Below, in pieces: positions 1 through 8,297 of a DNA stretch of 64,000 bases. Under the pieces are notes generated by a model that was not told the DNA's origin, did no database searches, and saw nothing but the letters and a program-made list of their open reading frames with translations. Position numbers and translations under genes: made by a program. Each line of letters begins with the position of its first letter. Position 1 is the first letter of the stretch. The stretch is from Agathobacter sp. (GTDB taxonomy: Bacteria > Bacillota > Clostridia > Lachnospirales > Lachnospiraceae), in contig JALFLB010000012.1 of assembly GCA_022775045.1 (NCBI GenBank), forward strand, positions 35,038 through 99,037, read 5' to 3'.

Positions 1-387
1 GCGGCAGGTGTTGCCTGTGTCAACTACTATTCAAAGGCAAATATTCTGGACAATGTTAACAAGGTTGGAAAAGTATTAGGTGAAAAGCTGGAGGAGCTGA
101 AAGACACCCATGCCTGTGTCGGAGATGTGCGCTATATTGGTTTGTTCTCCTGTGTGGAGCTGGTTAAAGATAAAGCAACAAAGGAAGCTTTGGTTTCTTA
201 CGGCAGTGATCCACAGGGAATTATGGGAAAGATTGTCGGAATGCTCAAGGAACGCAAATTTATGACATACTCTCATGAAAATATGATTTTTGTCTGTCCA
301 CCACTTATCATTACAGAAGAGCAGTTGACAGAAGAGCTGACAAAGCTTGATGAAGTGCTAGGAATCGTGGATAAAGAGTTTATTTAA
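1..387 (+). CDS. Class-III aminotransferase, C-terminal part (likely beta-alanine aminotransferase)
   Basis: The reading frame is open from the first base of the window, so this is the 3' end of a longer gene and about 128 residues are visible. They match the small C-terminal domain of class-III PLP aminotransferases: helix with KVGKVLGEKLEEL, then the strand GDVRYIGLFSCVELVKD, and the ending HENMIFVCPPLIITEEQLTEE. The PLP lysine lies upstream of the window. Its place before an alcohol dehydrogenase and a pyrimidine-degradation operon suggests it transaminates beta-alanine to malonate semialdehyde. That substrate is inferred from context; related taurine or GABA aminotransferases cannot be excluded. 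Confidence 0.85.
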   Translation, partial: AAGVACVNYYSKANILDNVNKVGKVLGEKLEELKDTHACVGDVRYIGLFSCVELVKDKATKEALVSYGSDPQGIMGKIVGMLKERKFMTYSHENMIFVCPPLIITEEQLTEELTKLDEVLGIVDKEFI

Positions 388-409
388 AATCAGGAAAGGA
401 AGTGACAGC

Positions 410-1561
410 ATGGCGCATTTTGCAATACCATCCCATATTCTGACAGGAAAGGATGCACTGTCTTCTGCAATACCTTATCTAAAAGAATATGGAAGCCGGG
501 CATTTATTGTTACAGGCAAGCATGTAGGGAAATCCCCAATGCTTGACCAGTTAAAAAAGACACTTGAAAAGGCTCAGATTGCCTATTATGTTTTTGACGG
601 TATTACTGGCGAGCCAACCGATCAGATGATCGAGGAAGGCCTGGCACAGTATCGAAAGGCGGGCTGTCAGTTTGTAATCGGAATTGGCGGTGGAAGTCCG
701 CTTGATTCGGCAAAGGCGATTGCGGCAATGGCGGTTAACGAGGGAAAGATTGCCGACTACAACGGAAAAGAGATTACTGGAAAAGTGCCGGGAATTGTCG
801 CAATTCCGACGACCTCCGGGACAGGATCAGAGGCGACGAAATTTACGATCATTACGGATCAGGAAAAGGATATTAAAATGCTCCTGAAAGGAGATTGCCT
901 GGTTCCGGATCTTGCGATTGTCGACCCGGATTTCACCATGGATATGCCGAAAAGTGTGACGGCCGCCACTGGATTGGATGCATTGACTCATGCGGTGGAG
1001 GCGTACACCTCGAAAAAGGCGTTTGCGCTGACGGATGTTTTTGCGGTTTCCGCGGTGCGGCGGATTATGAAGTATCTGCCGGTTGCATATCAGAATGGTT
1101 ATGACGCAAAGGCCCGTGAGGAAATGTCGCTTGCGGCGCTGGAGGCAGGATTTTGCATTAATAATTCCAGTGTAACGCTTGTACATGGCATGAGCCGACC
1201 GATTGGGGCACTTTTTCATGTGCCGCACGGGATCAGTAACGCGATGCTTTTAAAGGAGTGTCTGGGATTTGCGTTGGACGGAGCGTATGACCGCTTTGCA
1301 GATCTTGGGCGCGCAATTGGTGCAGCGACAGAGCAGGACAGTGATGAGGACGCTGCAAAGGCACTTCTTACAGAGATAGAAAAGCTCTGCAGTATTTGTG
1401 AGGTTCCTACACTTCGTGAATATGGTATTAAGGAAGAAGAATTTTTGCCAGTCATCGAAAAGATGGCGGAGGATGCAGTTGCATCCGGCAGTCCGGGAAA
1501 TACAAGAAAGTCTGTGACGAAAGAGGACTGCATGCGGTTGTACCGTAAAATCTACGGATAA
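410..1561 (+). CDS. Iron-containing alcohol dehydrogenase (candidate malonate semialdehyde reductase)
   Basis: This 383-residue protein is a full-length group III iron-dependent alcohol dehydrogenase. It shows the NAD(P)-binding glycine motif GIGGGSPLDSAKA near residue 95, PTTSGTGSEAT near 135, and the metal region with ATGLDALTHAVEAYTS near 185 and VHGMSRPIGALFHVPHG near 260, supplying Asp and His ligands. It starts 22 bases after the aminotransferase with an AGGAAAGGAAG ribosome site. Known bacterial pyrimidine pathways reduce malonate semialdehyde to 3-hydroxypropionate, and this enzyme is well placed for that step. The substrate is an inference; the family also uses butanol, lactaldehyde and succinate semialdehyde. 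Confidence 0.9.
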   Translation: MAHFAIPSHILTGKDALSSAIPYLKEYGSRAFIVTGKHVGKSPMLDQLKKTLEKAQIAYYVFDGITGEPTDQMIEEGLAQYRKAGCQFVIGIGGGSPLDSAKAIAAMAVNEGKIADYNGKEITGKVPGIVAIPTTSGTGSEATKFTIITDQEKDIKMLLKGDCLVPDLAIVDPDFTMDMPKSVTAATGLDALTHAVEAYTSKKAFALTDVFAVSAVRRIMKYLPVAYQNGYDAKAREEMSLAALEAGFCINNSSVTLVHGMSRPIGALFHVPHGISNAMLLKECLGFALDGAYDRFADLGRAIGAATEQDSDEDAAKALLTEIEKLCSICEVPTLREYGIKEEEFLPVIEKMAEDAVASGSPGNTRKSVTKEDCMRLYRKIYG

Positions 1562-1602
1562 GCATTTGTGCTGTGGCACAAAAAGGATTGTGTTGCAGCT
1601 TA

Positions 1603-1631
1603 TTGAAAAGGATTCGAAGGGAATTTATACT
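1603..1631 (+). promoter_or_regulatory. Predicted sigma-A promoter of the ABC importer operon
   Basis: TTGAAA at 1603-1608 and TATACT at 1626-1631 are separated by 17 bases. Transcription would start near 1638, only about ten bases before the terminator-like hairpin at 1647-1694, so any transcript made here must read through that hairpin to reach the transporter genes. Prediction is by consensus only. Confidence 0.5.
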
Positions 1632-1646
1632 TGCAACATACACAAG

Positions 1647-1694
1647 ACACGGCAAAGGCGCCTGATGACAGGACTCCTTTGCCGTGTTTTTTAA
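1647..1694 (+). terminator. Rho-independent terminator or leader attenuator
   Basis: ACACGGCAAAGG pairs perfectly with CCTTTGCCGTGT (12 bp), with a small inner CCTG-ATGA-CAGG hairpin and a following run of T. It ends the aminotransferase and dehydrogenase transcript. Because it sits between a good promoter and the next gene, it may also act as an attenuator. Confidence 0.85.
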
Positions 1695-1719
1695 TTGATA
1701 GAAAACTGGAGGGAAAGAG

Positions 1720-2511
1720 ATGGGTGAATTACAGGAAAGAGAAATTGAAATACAGATCAAAGATCTGGGCGTGACCTTTCAGGATAACGCAGGAAACGAC
1801 GTACAGGCACTGACCGGCGTCAATCTTGACATCTACAAAGGAGAGTTCATTTCACTGCTTGGACCTTCCGGATGTGGTAAGACAACATTACTTCGAAGTA
1901 TTGCAGATCTGCAGGAACCGACAGAGGGAACGGTACGAATTGGAGGAATGACTCCGAAGGAAGTAAGACTTCAACAGAAATTCGGTTTTGTATTTCAGCA
2001 GCCGGTATTATTTGACTGGCGAACCGTTAAGAAAAATGTGGAGCTGCCACTTGAGATTATGTACCAGTCCAAAGAGGAGCGCTCCGAGCGGGCAGACAAG
2101 ATGTTGGAAATGGTAGGATTAAAAGATTTTGCCAATCATTTTCCAAAGCAGTTGAGTGGTGGAATGCAGCAAAGAGTAAATATTGCCAGAGCATTTGGAA
2201 TCCGGCCGGAAATTCTTTTAATGGATGAGCCGTTCTCCGCACTCGATGAGTTTACCAAAGAAAAGCTTCACGAGGACCTGCTCCGTATCTGGAGAAAGAC
2301 GAACAAGACAGTTATCTTCGTTACCCATAACATTCAGGAGGCTGTGTTCCTGTCTGACCGGATCTGTGTATTATCTCCGCATCCGGGAAGATTATCCGCA
2401 GTCGTAGATGTGGATCTTCCAAGACCACGGACGCTGGAGATGAAAGAGACGCAGCACTTTAACGAGCTGGTGCTTAAGGTTCGGAACAGCTTTGAAGGGG
2501 GCAGTGTTTAA
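1720..2511 (+). CDS. ABC importer ATP-binding protein, SsuB/TauB/ThiZ type
   Basis: This 263-residue ATPase has Walker A GPSGCGKTTLLRS near residue 49, the Q-loop FVFQQP near 92, the ABC signature LSGGMQQRVNIARA near 145, Walker B ILLMDEPFSALDE near 168 and the switch histidine in VIFVTHN near 202. It belongs to the nitrate/sulfonate/taurine-type cluster that works with NMT1/THI5-like binding proteins. Its stop overlaps the start of the first permease by one base, so the genes are co-translated. Context suggests it powers uptake of a pyrimidine or dihydropyrimidine; the substrate is not shown by the sequence. Confidence 0.93.
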   Translation: MGELQEREIEIQIKDLGVTFQDNAGNDVQALTGVNLDIYKGEFISLLGPSGCGKTTLLRSIADLQEPTEGTVRIGGMTPKEVRLQQKFGFVFQQPVLFDWRTVKKNVELPLEIMYQSKEERSERADKMLEMVGLKDFANHFPKQLSGGMQQRVNIARAFGIRPEILLMDEPFSALDEFTKEKLHEDLLRIWRKTNKTVIFVTHNIQEAVFLSDRICVLSPHPGRLSAVVDVDLPRPRTLEMKETQHFNELVLKVRNSFEGGSV

Positions 2512-3350
2512 TGAAGAGAATAAATAAAATTTTTGATAAAAAATGGGCATCAACAGTTCTTTGGATTCTCCTGCTTGTTGCAGCATGGGAGATTGGAGCA
2601 TTTGTTGTTTCCATAACAAAGAGATCTCCGGAAAATATATTGCCGCATTTATACCAGATTATCGCGGCTGCATTTTCTACAAATAAGGTTTCTTCTGGTA
2701 TGACGGCAACCATGGTGGTTTTGACGAGCGCGAGGGCAACAATCTTAAGAGCACTGCTTGGATTTGCACTTGGAACAGCGGCAGGTTTTTTGCTGGCACT
2801 CCTGATGAAGCTGTCAGGAATCTGTGAGAAAATGCTTTTCCCATACCTGATGCTGATTCAGCTGATTCCGGTGCTGGGACTTGCACCGATCATCCTGTCC
2901 ATTACAGGAGATATCAATAAAAGTCGTATTATTATCGCAGCAATCTTAAGCTTCTATCCGGTTGCGACCAATACACTGGCCGGCTTTAAGTCAGTGGATA
3001 AGGATAAATATGATCTGATGTATACCTACGCGGCAAAGAAGCACACCATTTATACGAAAGTGCTGATTCCTTCCGCAATCCCGTACTTTTTTACGGGAAC
3101 AAAGATTGCGGCGCCAATGGCAATTACGGCATCGATTCTGGTGGATACATTGCAGGGCGATGGCGGGCTGGGTTGTATGCTTTCCCAGTCTTTGAAACAT
3201 GCGATGTCGATATACGTATTCTGGCTGATCGTTTTCTTCAGTGCCTTTGTCGGTATTTTCAGCAGCTACCTGATGAATTGGATTGAGGCCTTGGTATCAC
3301 CGGAAAAACGCGGAATGCGAAAAGCAAAAAAGATGAAGGGAGGAAACTAG
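2511..3350 (+). CDS. ABC importer permease (first copy), BPD_transp_1 family
   Basis: This is a 279-residue inner-membrane protein with about six hydrophobic segments. It carries the EAA-type loop around residue 180 (YAAKKHTIYTKVLIPSAIPYF), which docks on the ATPase. It is a member of the SsuC/TauC/ThiX permease group. It overlaps the ATPase gene by one base and is followed two bases later by a second, divergent permease of the same family. A heterodimeric membrane domain is therefore likely, while many relatives use a homodimer. Confidence 0.9.
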   Translation: MKRINKIFDKKWASTVLWILLLVAAWEIGAFVVSITKRSPENILPHLYQIIAAAFSTNKVSSGMTATMVVLTSARATILRALLGFALGTAAGFLLALLMKLSGICEKMLFPYLMLIQLIPVLGLAPIILSITGDINKSRIIIAAILSFYPVATNTLAGFKSVDKDKYDLMYTYAAKKHTIYTKVLIPSAIPYFFTGTKIAAPMAITASILVDTLQGDGGLGCMLSQSLKHAMSIYVFWLIVFFSAFVGIFSSYLMNWIEALVSPEKRGMRKAKKMKGGN

Positions 3351-3351
3351 T

Positions 3352-4191
3352 ATGGCGCAGAAAAGAAAGAGACCAAAAAGCCTGTATCGGAGAATGCAGG
3401 AAAACGCAAAAGTGCAGGCAGCGGCGACCATTATTCTGCCGGTTCTTTTAGGAATTATAATCTTAGTACTCTGGCAGACACAGGTACTCCATCACTGGTT
3501 TAAGACGGATACCTTTACCCTCCCGCTTCTGGGCAGAATAAAAACAATTTTTATGGAAAATATCGGGAAGATCTGGGAGAACGTGGTGGCGACAATGATC
3601 GTTGCGCTGGTCGGTTTGGCAATCGGAAGTCTGCTTGGATATGGAGTAGCTATTCTGGCGGCACTTTTCCCAAGGGCTGGAAGGGGCGGACTCAGCGTGA
3701 TTGGCGCATTTGCTTCAATCCCGGTTGTTGCGCTGGCACCGGTTATGAACAATTGGACCAAGGATGTATCGAATGATGCAAGCACACGAAGCATGGTGGC
3801 AAAAATTCTGGTAGTCATGCTGATCGCTGCGGCGAATATGAGTCTGAATGCCTATCGAGGACTGACAGAATTAAAACCATATGCAAAGGATCTGATGGCG
3901 ACCTACGCAGCCAAAAAGCGCACAACACTTTTGAAGCTCCAGTTGCCGAATTCGGTACCATACATATTTGTAGCACTTAAAGTATCAGTACCTGCAAGCA
4001 TTATGACAGCAATCGTAAGTGAATATTTTGCGGAATACATCATTGGTGTCGGCAGGCAGATTCGTGAGAACATTGTGCTGGCACAGTATCCAACCGCCTG
4101 GGCATACATTGCAACGGCGTGTCTTCTCGGCATCGTTTCATATGTGGTGCTGATGATTGTACAGAGTATACTTCTCCGGCGATACCATTAA
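3352..4191 (+). CDS. ABC importer permease (second copy), BPD_transp_1 family
   Basis: This 279-residue permease starts two bases after the first one. A positively charged N-terminus precedes the first membrane segment (ATIILPVLLGIIILVLW), and the EAA loop TYAAKKRTTLLKLQLPNSVPYI lies near residue 185. It is the same family as its neighbour but clearly diverged. It probably forms the second half of a heterodimeric pore. The lipoprotein binding-protein gene follows after 45 bases with its own AGGAGG site. Confidence 0.9.
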   Translation: MAQKRKRPKSLYRRMQENAKVQAAATIILPVLLGIIILVLWQTQVLHHWFKTDTFTLPLLGRIKTIFMENIGKIWENVVATMIVALVGLAIGSLLGYGVAILAALFPRAGRGGLSVIGAFASIPVVALAPVMNNWTKDVSNDASTRSMVAKILVVMLIAAANMSLNAYRGLTELKPYAKDLMATYAAKKRTTLLKLQLPNSVPYIFVALKVSVPASIMTAIVSEYFAEYIIGVGRQIRENIVLAQYPTAWAYIATACLLGIVSYVVLMIVQSILLRRYH

Positions 4192-4236
4192 TCCCGGAGC
4201 AGATATAGATTATGAAAAGATTAGGAGGAAAACTAT

Positions 4237-5379
4237 ATGAAGAAGAGAACATTAAAACTAATGAGTATGTCCCTTGCGGCAGTAATGACATTTGCAATGA
4301 TGGCAGGATGCGGTTCCTCATCCGGGGAAGCAAAAAGTGATACACCGGCGGGAACACAGAGTGCGGCGGACACATCAGCAGTGATGAGTAATGAAGAGAT
4401 TATTAAGAAGGCAGCCGGTGAAGGAAAGGTCAGCAACTGGGGAATTGGAAATGAATACGAAATTCTTGCCTTGCTGGCAAAGTACGGGCTTCCGACAGAG
4501 TATTTAAGTGAGGACTTCACCATGGATGCATTTGATGATGATTCCAGTACACTTGCGTCCGCAATGACTTACAACGAGCTCGGTCTGGTAAAGAATGACT
4601 ACGATGGTGGATACGGCTACGGCGATACAGTTGGATACATTGATATGAACGATGAGGGCGTTGCGATGCTCGAGGACAACATTTTCTGTAAAAAGAGCTT
4701 TGCAGCAGAAAATCCGGAGACCGTAAAGGCGTTCCTATATGCATCCTTAAAGGGTTGGGAGTATGCGGTTGCAAATCCGGAAGAGGCAGCACAGATCGTA
4801 TATGAGGCAGGTTCTTCTGTATCCCAGGATCATCAGTCCTACATGGCATCTGAGGTAGCAAAGCTTGTTTCTACGGATATGAACGGCAATACGGTAACTG
4901 AGGTTGGTAAGATTGATGATGAGGCTATGCAGCAGACACTGGATATCGCAAAGCAGTATGTGACATTGGATGATTCCGCAGCACAGGATGCTTTTTCAAA
5001 GTTGACGCTGGATGATATCCGCGATACCAGTTTTTATGAGGCTGCAGCAGGTTCTTCTGACGGCAAGTTCAATGTGGAGAAGAGCGAAGTATCTATCCAG
5101 CTTAAATGGCTGCCACAGGCACAGTTCATGGGCTACTATGTAGCAGATGCCAAGGGTTACTATGATGAGGTTGGTCTGAAGGTTAACATTGTATCCGGTG
5201 GTGGTGATATCTCTGAGACAACAGCCGTAAATAACGGAACTGTTGACTTTGGTGTTACATGGCCTACAAACATGGCAGTTGCAGATGCCGGTGGAATGGA
5301 TCTGGTTGAGGTCGCTCAGATTTATCAGAGATCCGGTATGACCTTAGTATATAAGTATGACAACTTCAAAGCGGAATAG
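4237..5379 (+). CDS. NMT1/THI5-like substrate-binding lipoprotein, apparently circularly permuted
   Basis: The protein has 380 residues, with a lipoprotein signal ending in the lipobox MAGC (Cys25), so it is anchored outside the membrane. The two halves are in an unusual order. Residues about 50-275 carry what is normally the second part of the fold (VSNWGIGNEYEILALLAKYG, MTYNELGLV, NDEGVAMLED, ENPETVKAFLYASLKGW). Residues about 285-380 carry what normally comes directly after the signal peptide (QLKWLPQAQFMGYYVADAKG, then GTVDFGVTW and VAQIYQRSG). The chain ends at the normal hinge. All expected parts are present, so it may be functional. It lies in the importer operon ahead of the pyrimidine genes; substrate specificity is inferred. 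Confidence 0.85.
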   Translation: MKKRTLKLMSMSLAAVMTFAMMAGCGSSSGEAKSDTPAGTQSAADTSAVMSNEEIIKKAAGEGKVSNWGIGNEYEILALLAKYGLPTEYLSEDFTMDAFDDDSSTLASAMTYNELGLVKNDYDGGYGYGDTVGYIDMNDEGVAMLEDNIFCKKSFAAENPETVKAFLYASLKGWEYAVANPEEAAQIVYEAGSSVSQDHQSYMASEVAKLVSTDMNGNTVTEVGKIDDEAMQQTLDIAKQYVTLDDSAAQDAFSKLTLDDIRDTSFYEAAAGSSDGKFNVEKSEVSIQLKWLPQAQFMGYYVADAKGYYDEVGLKVNIVSGGGDISETTAVNNGTVDFGVTWPTNMAVADAGGMDLVEVAQIYQRSGMTLVYKYDNFKAE

Positions 5380-5393
5380 GAGATGAAGGAAGT

Positions 5394-6758
5394 ATGGAAT
5401 TACTGATTAAAGGAGGAACCGTTGTCACCGCGACAGAGAGCTTTGTGTCTGATGTTGCAGTGGACGGTGGAAAAATTGTAGCAATTGGAAAGAATCTTCC
5501 GTTTAGCGCGGATCAGGTTGTAGATGCGACAGGCAAGCTTGTGCTGCCTGGCGCACTCGATGCCCACACACACATGGCGATGCCGTTTGGTGGAACTGTT
5601 TCGGCAGACAGTTATCTGTCCGGAACAAGAGCGGCCGTGTGTGGTGGCGTTACCACCATTTTTGATTATCCGGTACAGCACAAGGGAGAGACGATTCTGG
5701 GACTGGTGAATTCCAAGAAAGAGATTCTGGAAAAAGATGCATGTTGTGATTATGCATTTCACTGCTGTATCACCGATCTTAATGATGGAGAGATTTTAGA
5801 TGAGATGGAGCAGGCAGTGGCAGAAGGAATTACAAGCTTCAAGTGCTTTCTGGTTTATAAAAAGGAAGGCATGATGGTTGATGACGGAATGCTTGCAAGA
5901 CTTCTTCTTCGCGCCAAAGAACTCGGTGCCATGATCAATGTTCACGCAGAGAATCCGGATTTAATCGATCTCCGTACAGAGCAGTACTTAAAAGAGGGCA
6001 AAACTTCTGCATGGTATCACTATATGAGTCGACCGGAGTTTGTTGAAGCAGAGGCTGACAAGCGTGTTGTTCACTGGGCAAGCCATCTGGATACACCGGT
6101 TTACCTCGTACATATGGCAGATAAGGAAGGCTTGGAGGCCTGCATTAAGGCGAAGGAAGAAGGACATGAGATCCTGATCGAGACATGTCCGCAGTATCTT
6201 GAATTTACCTGCGATGTATATAAGCGGGAGGACGGCCGCAATTTCGTCTGCTCACCTCCAATGAAGGGGCAGGAGAGCCAGGACGCATTGTGGACTGCGC
6301 TGAAGGCAGGTTTCATTGATACTGTGGCAACAGATCACTGTCCATTCCAAAGTTATGAAAAGGATTGGGGTAAGGATGACTTTACTAAGATTCCGAACGG
6401 CTGTGCCGGTGTCGAAAACCTGTATCCATATATGCTGGATGCAGCAAATGCCGGTAAGCTTTCCTTTGAGCGTGTGGTAGAGGTATGTTCGACCAATGTG
6501 GCAAAAATTTTCGGCTGTGAAAACAAAGGTGCAATTGCAGTCGGAAAAGATGCGGACATTGTCATCTACGATAAGGATAAGGATTTCACCATCAGTGTGG
6601 ATAATATGCATTCCGATTACGATCATACAATCTGGGAGGGCAAGAAGCTGCATGGTTATCCGGTACAGACATATCTTCGTGGCAAGCTGGTTTACGATAA
6701 CGGAGACTATGTCGGAACCCCGGGCATGGGCAGCTATGTAAAGAGAAGTCATAGATAA
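5394..6758 (+). CDS. Dihydropyrimidinase / hydantoinase
   Basis: The 454-residue cyclic amidohydrolase would open dihydrouracil or dihydrothymine to the N-carbamoyl beta-amino acid in the cytoplasm. Visible active-site parts are the metal motif DAHTHM near residue 57, the carboxylated-lysine segment [10 protein letters not shown] near 148, the histidine in INVHAEN near 181, the histidine in [11 protein letters not shown] near 237 and the aspartate in ATDHCPF near 315. Length is normal for the family. It starts 14 bases after the binding-protein gene and is followed 16 bases later by the dehydrogenase gene, forming one operon. D-hydantoinase activity is possible, but the neighbours favour dihydropyrimidines. 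Confidence 0.92.
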   Translation: MELLIKGGTVVTATESFVSDVAVDGGKIVAIGKNLPFSADQVVDATGKLVLPGALDAHTHMAMPFGGTVSADSYLSGTRAAVCGGVTTIFDYPVQHKGETILGLVNSKKEILEKDACCDYAFHCCITDLNDGEILDEMEQAVAEGITSFKCFLVYKKEGMMVDDGMLARLLLRAKELGAMINVHAENPDLIDLRTEQYLKEGKTSAWYHYMSRPEFVEAEADKRVVHWASHLDTPVYLVHMADKEGLEACIKAKEEGHEILIETCPQYLEFTCDVYKREDGRNFVCSPPMKGQESQDALWTALKAGFIDTVATDHCPFQSYEKDWGKDDFTKIPNGCAGVENLYPYMLDAANAGKLSFERVVEVCSTNVAKIFGCENKGAIAVGKDADIVIYDKDKDFTISVDNMHSDYDHTIWEGKKLHGYPVQTYLRGKLVYDNGDYVGTPGMGSYVKRSHR

Positions 6759-6774
6759 GAGGGAGGACGACGCA

Positions 6775-8265
6775 ATGGCATATGAACAGATAAAAAGGAA
6801 GAGTGAGACGGGCAGATGCCTTTTGTGTCAGGATGCTCCCTGCAGCAGCTGCTGTCCCAAAGGACTTGCGGTGGCAGATATTGTCCGCTCACTTCGCTTC
6901 GAAAATATAAAAGGAGCAGCAAGAAAATTAGGTGAAAGTAATCCGTGTGAGGGTTGCAGTGCACTGTGCGTCGATGCCTGCACCCGCAGCCGGATTGACA
7001 GGGAAATTGATATTCCGATGTTGTTTTCCGGCATAGCAGAAAACGTGCCTCAGGAAAACAAAGCAGATTTGTCCATTGATTTCTGTGGTGTACACTGTGA
7101 AAATCCATTTTTCCTTTCATCCTCTGTGGTGGGAAGTAATTATGAGATGGTGGCGAAGGCCTTTGATCTTGGATGGGCAGGTGTTGCGTTTAAAACGATT
7201 GGCCTGTTTGTTCCGGATGAGGTGTCACCGCGGTTTGCAGCTCTCGAAAAGGAGGACAATCCATTTGTCGGCTTTAAGAATATCGAACAGATTTCCGACC
7301 ATACGTTAGAAGAAAATCTTGGATATTTGCGGAAGCTCAAAGAGAACTACCCGACAAAGGTCATCATTGCTTCTATTATGGGGCAGAATGAGACAGAGTG
7401 GACAAAACTCGCAAGTTTGATGGAAGAAGCAGGAGCGGATATCATTGAGTGCAATTTCTCATGTCCGCAGATGGTTGGTGAAGGATTGGGAAGCGATGTC
7501 GGAACGAATCCGGAGCTTGTTGCAAGATATACAGCGGCAACCAGAAGGGGGACGAAGCTTCCGATTTTAGCAAAAATGACACCGAATATCACCCGCATGG
7601 AGATACCGGCGCACGCGGCTATTCAGGCAGGAGCGGATGGACTGGCAGCAATCAACACCATTAAGAGTGTGATGAATATTGATCTGGAATCCTTTGCATC
7701 GGCGCCAGATGTAGATGGAAAGTCGGCGGTTGGCGGTTATTCAGGAAAAGCAGTTAAACCGATTGCGTTGCGTTTTATCCATGATCTGAAAAAGGATGCA
7801 AGGCTTCGGAATGTGCCCGTCAGTGGCATGGGCGGCATCGAGACATGGAGAGATGCTGCAGAGTTTATGGCACTTGGCTGTGAGACGGTACAGGTGACAA
7901 CCAGTGTCATGCAGTATGGCTATCGCATTATTGAGGATATGATCGAAGGAATGAGCGATTATCTGACAAGTATCGGTGCACATTCCATTCGTGAGATTGT
8001 CGGAAAGGCATTGCCGAATGTGGTGCCGGCAGAGGATGTGAACCGGCATAGTATTGAGTATCCGCGTTTTAACCGTAGCAGCTGTGTTGGCTGTGGAAGA
8101 TGCTATCTCTCCTGTTTTGACGGCGGGCATCAGGCACTTCGTATGGATGAGAACAGGCAGCCGGTCATGGATCCGAAAAAGTGCGTAGGTTGTCAGCTAT
8201 GTAAGCTGGTTTGTCCGACGGGGTCGATTACCGCCGGGACACGTGTGGATAAAAAGATTTCATAA
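6775..8265 (+). CDS. preA: Dihydropyrimidine dehydrogenase PreA with a PreT-like Fe-S N-terminus
   Basis: The 496-residue protein has three parts. Residues 1-80 hold eight cysteines ([28 protein letters not shown]) and resemble the Fe-S N-terminus of PreT. Residues 95-410 are the FMN barrel of PreA, with [22 protein letters not shown] and [16 protein letters not shown]. Residues 430-490 carry two [4Fe-4S] motifs, [11 protein letters not shown] and [12 protein letters not shown]. It would interconvert uracil or thymine and their dihydro forms. No FAD/NAD(P)H subunit like PreT is present in the window, so the electron carrier is unclear. Confidence 0.93.
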   Translation: MAYEQIKRKSETGRCLLCQDAPCSSCCPKGLAVADIVRSLRFENIKGAARKLGESNPCEGCSALCVDACTRSRIDREIDIPMLFSGIAENVPQENKADLSIDFCGVHCENPFFLSSSVVGSNYEMVAKAFDLGWAGVAFKTIGLFVPDEVSPRFAALEKEDNPFVGFKNIEQISDHTLEENLGYLRKLKENYPTKVIIASIMGQNETEWTKLASLMEEAGADIIECNFSCPQMVGEGLGSDVGTNPELVARYTAATRRGTKLPILAKMTPNITRMEIPAHAAIQAGADGLAAINTIKSVMNIDLESFASAPDVDGKSAVGGYSGKAVKPIALRFIHDLKKDARLRNVPVSGMGGIETWRDAAEFMALGCETVQVTTSVMQYGYRIIEDMIEGMSDYLTSIGAHSIREIVGKALPNVVPAEDVNRHSIEYPRFNRSSCVGCGRCYLSCFDGGHQALRMDENRQPVMDPKKCVGCQLCKLVCPTGSITAGTRVDKKIS

Positions 8266-8297
8266 TCACATATATAAAATAAATTTTAAAAAGGAAG

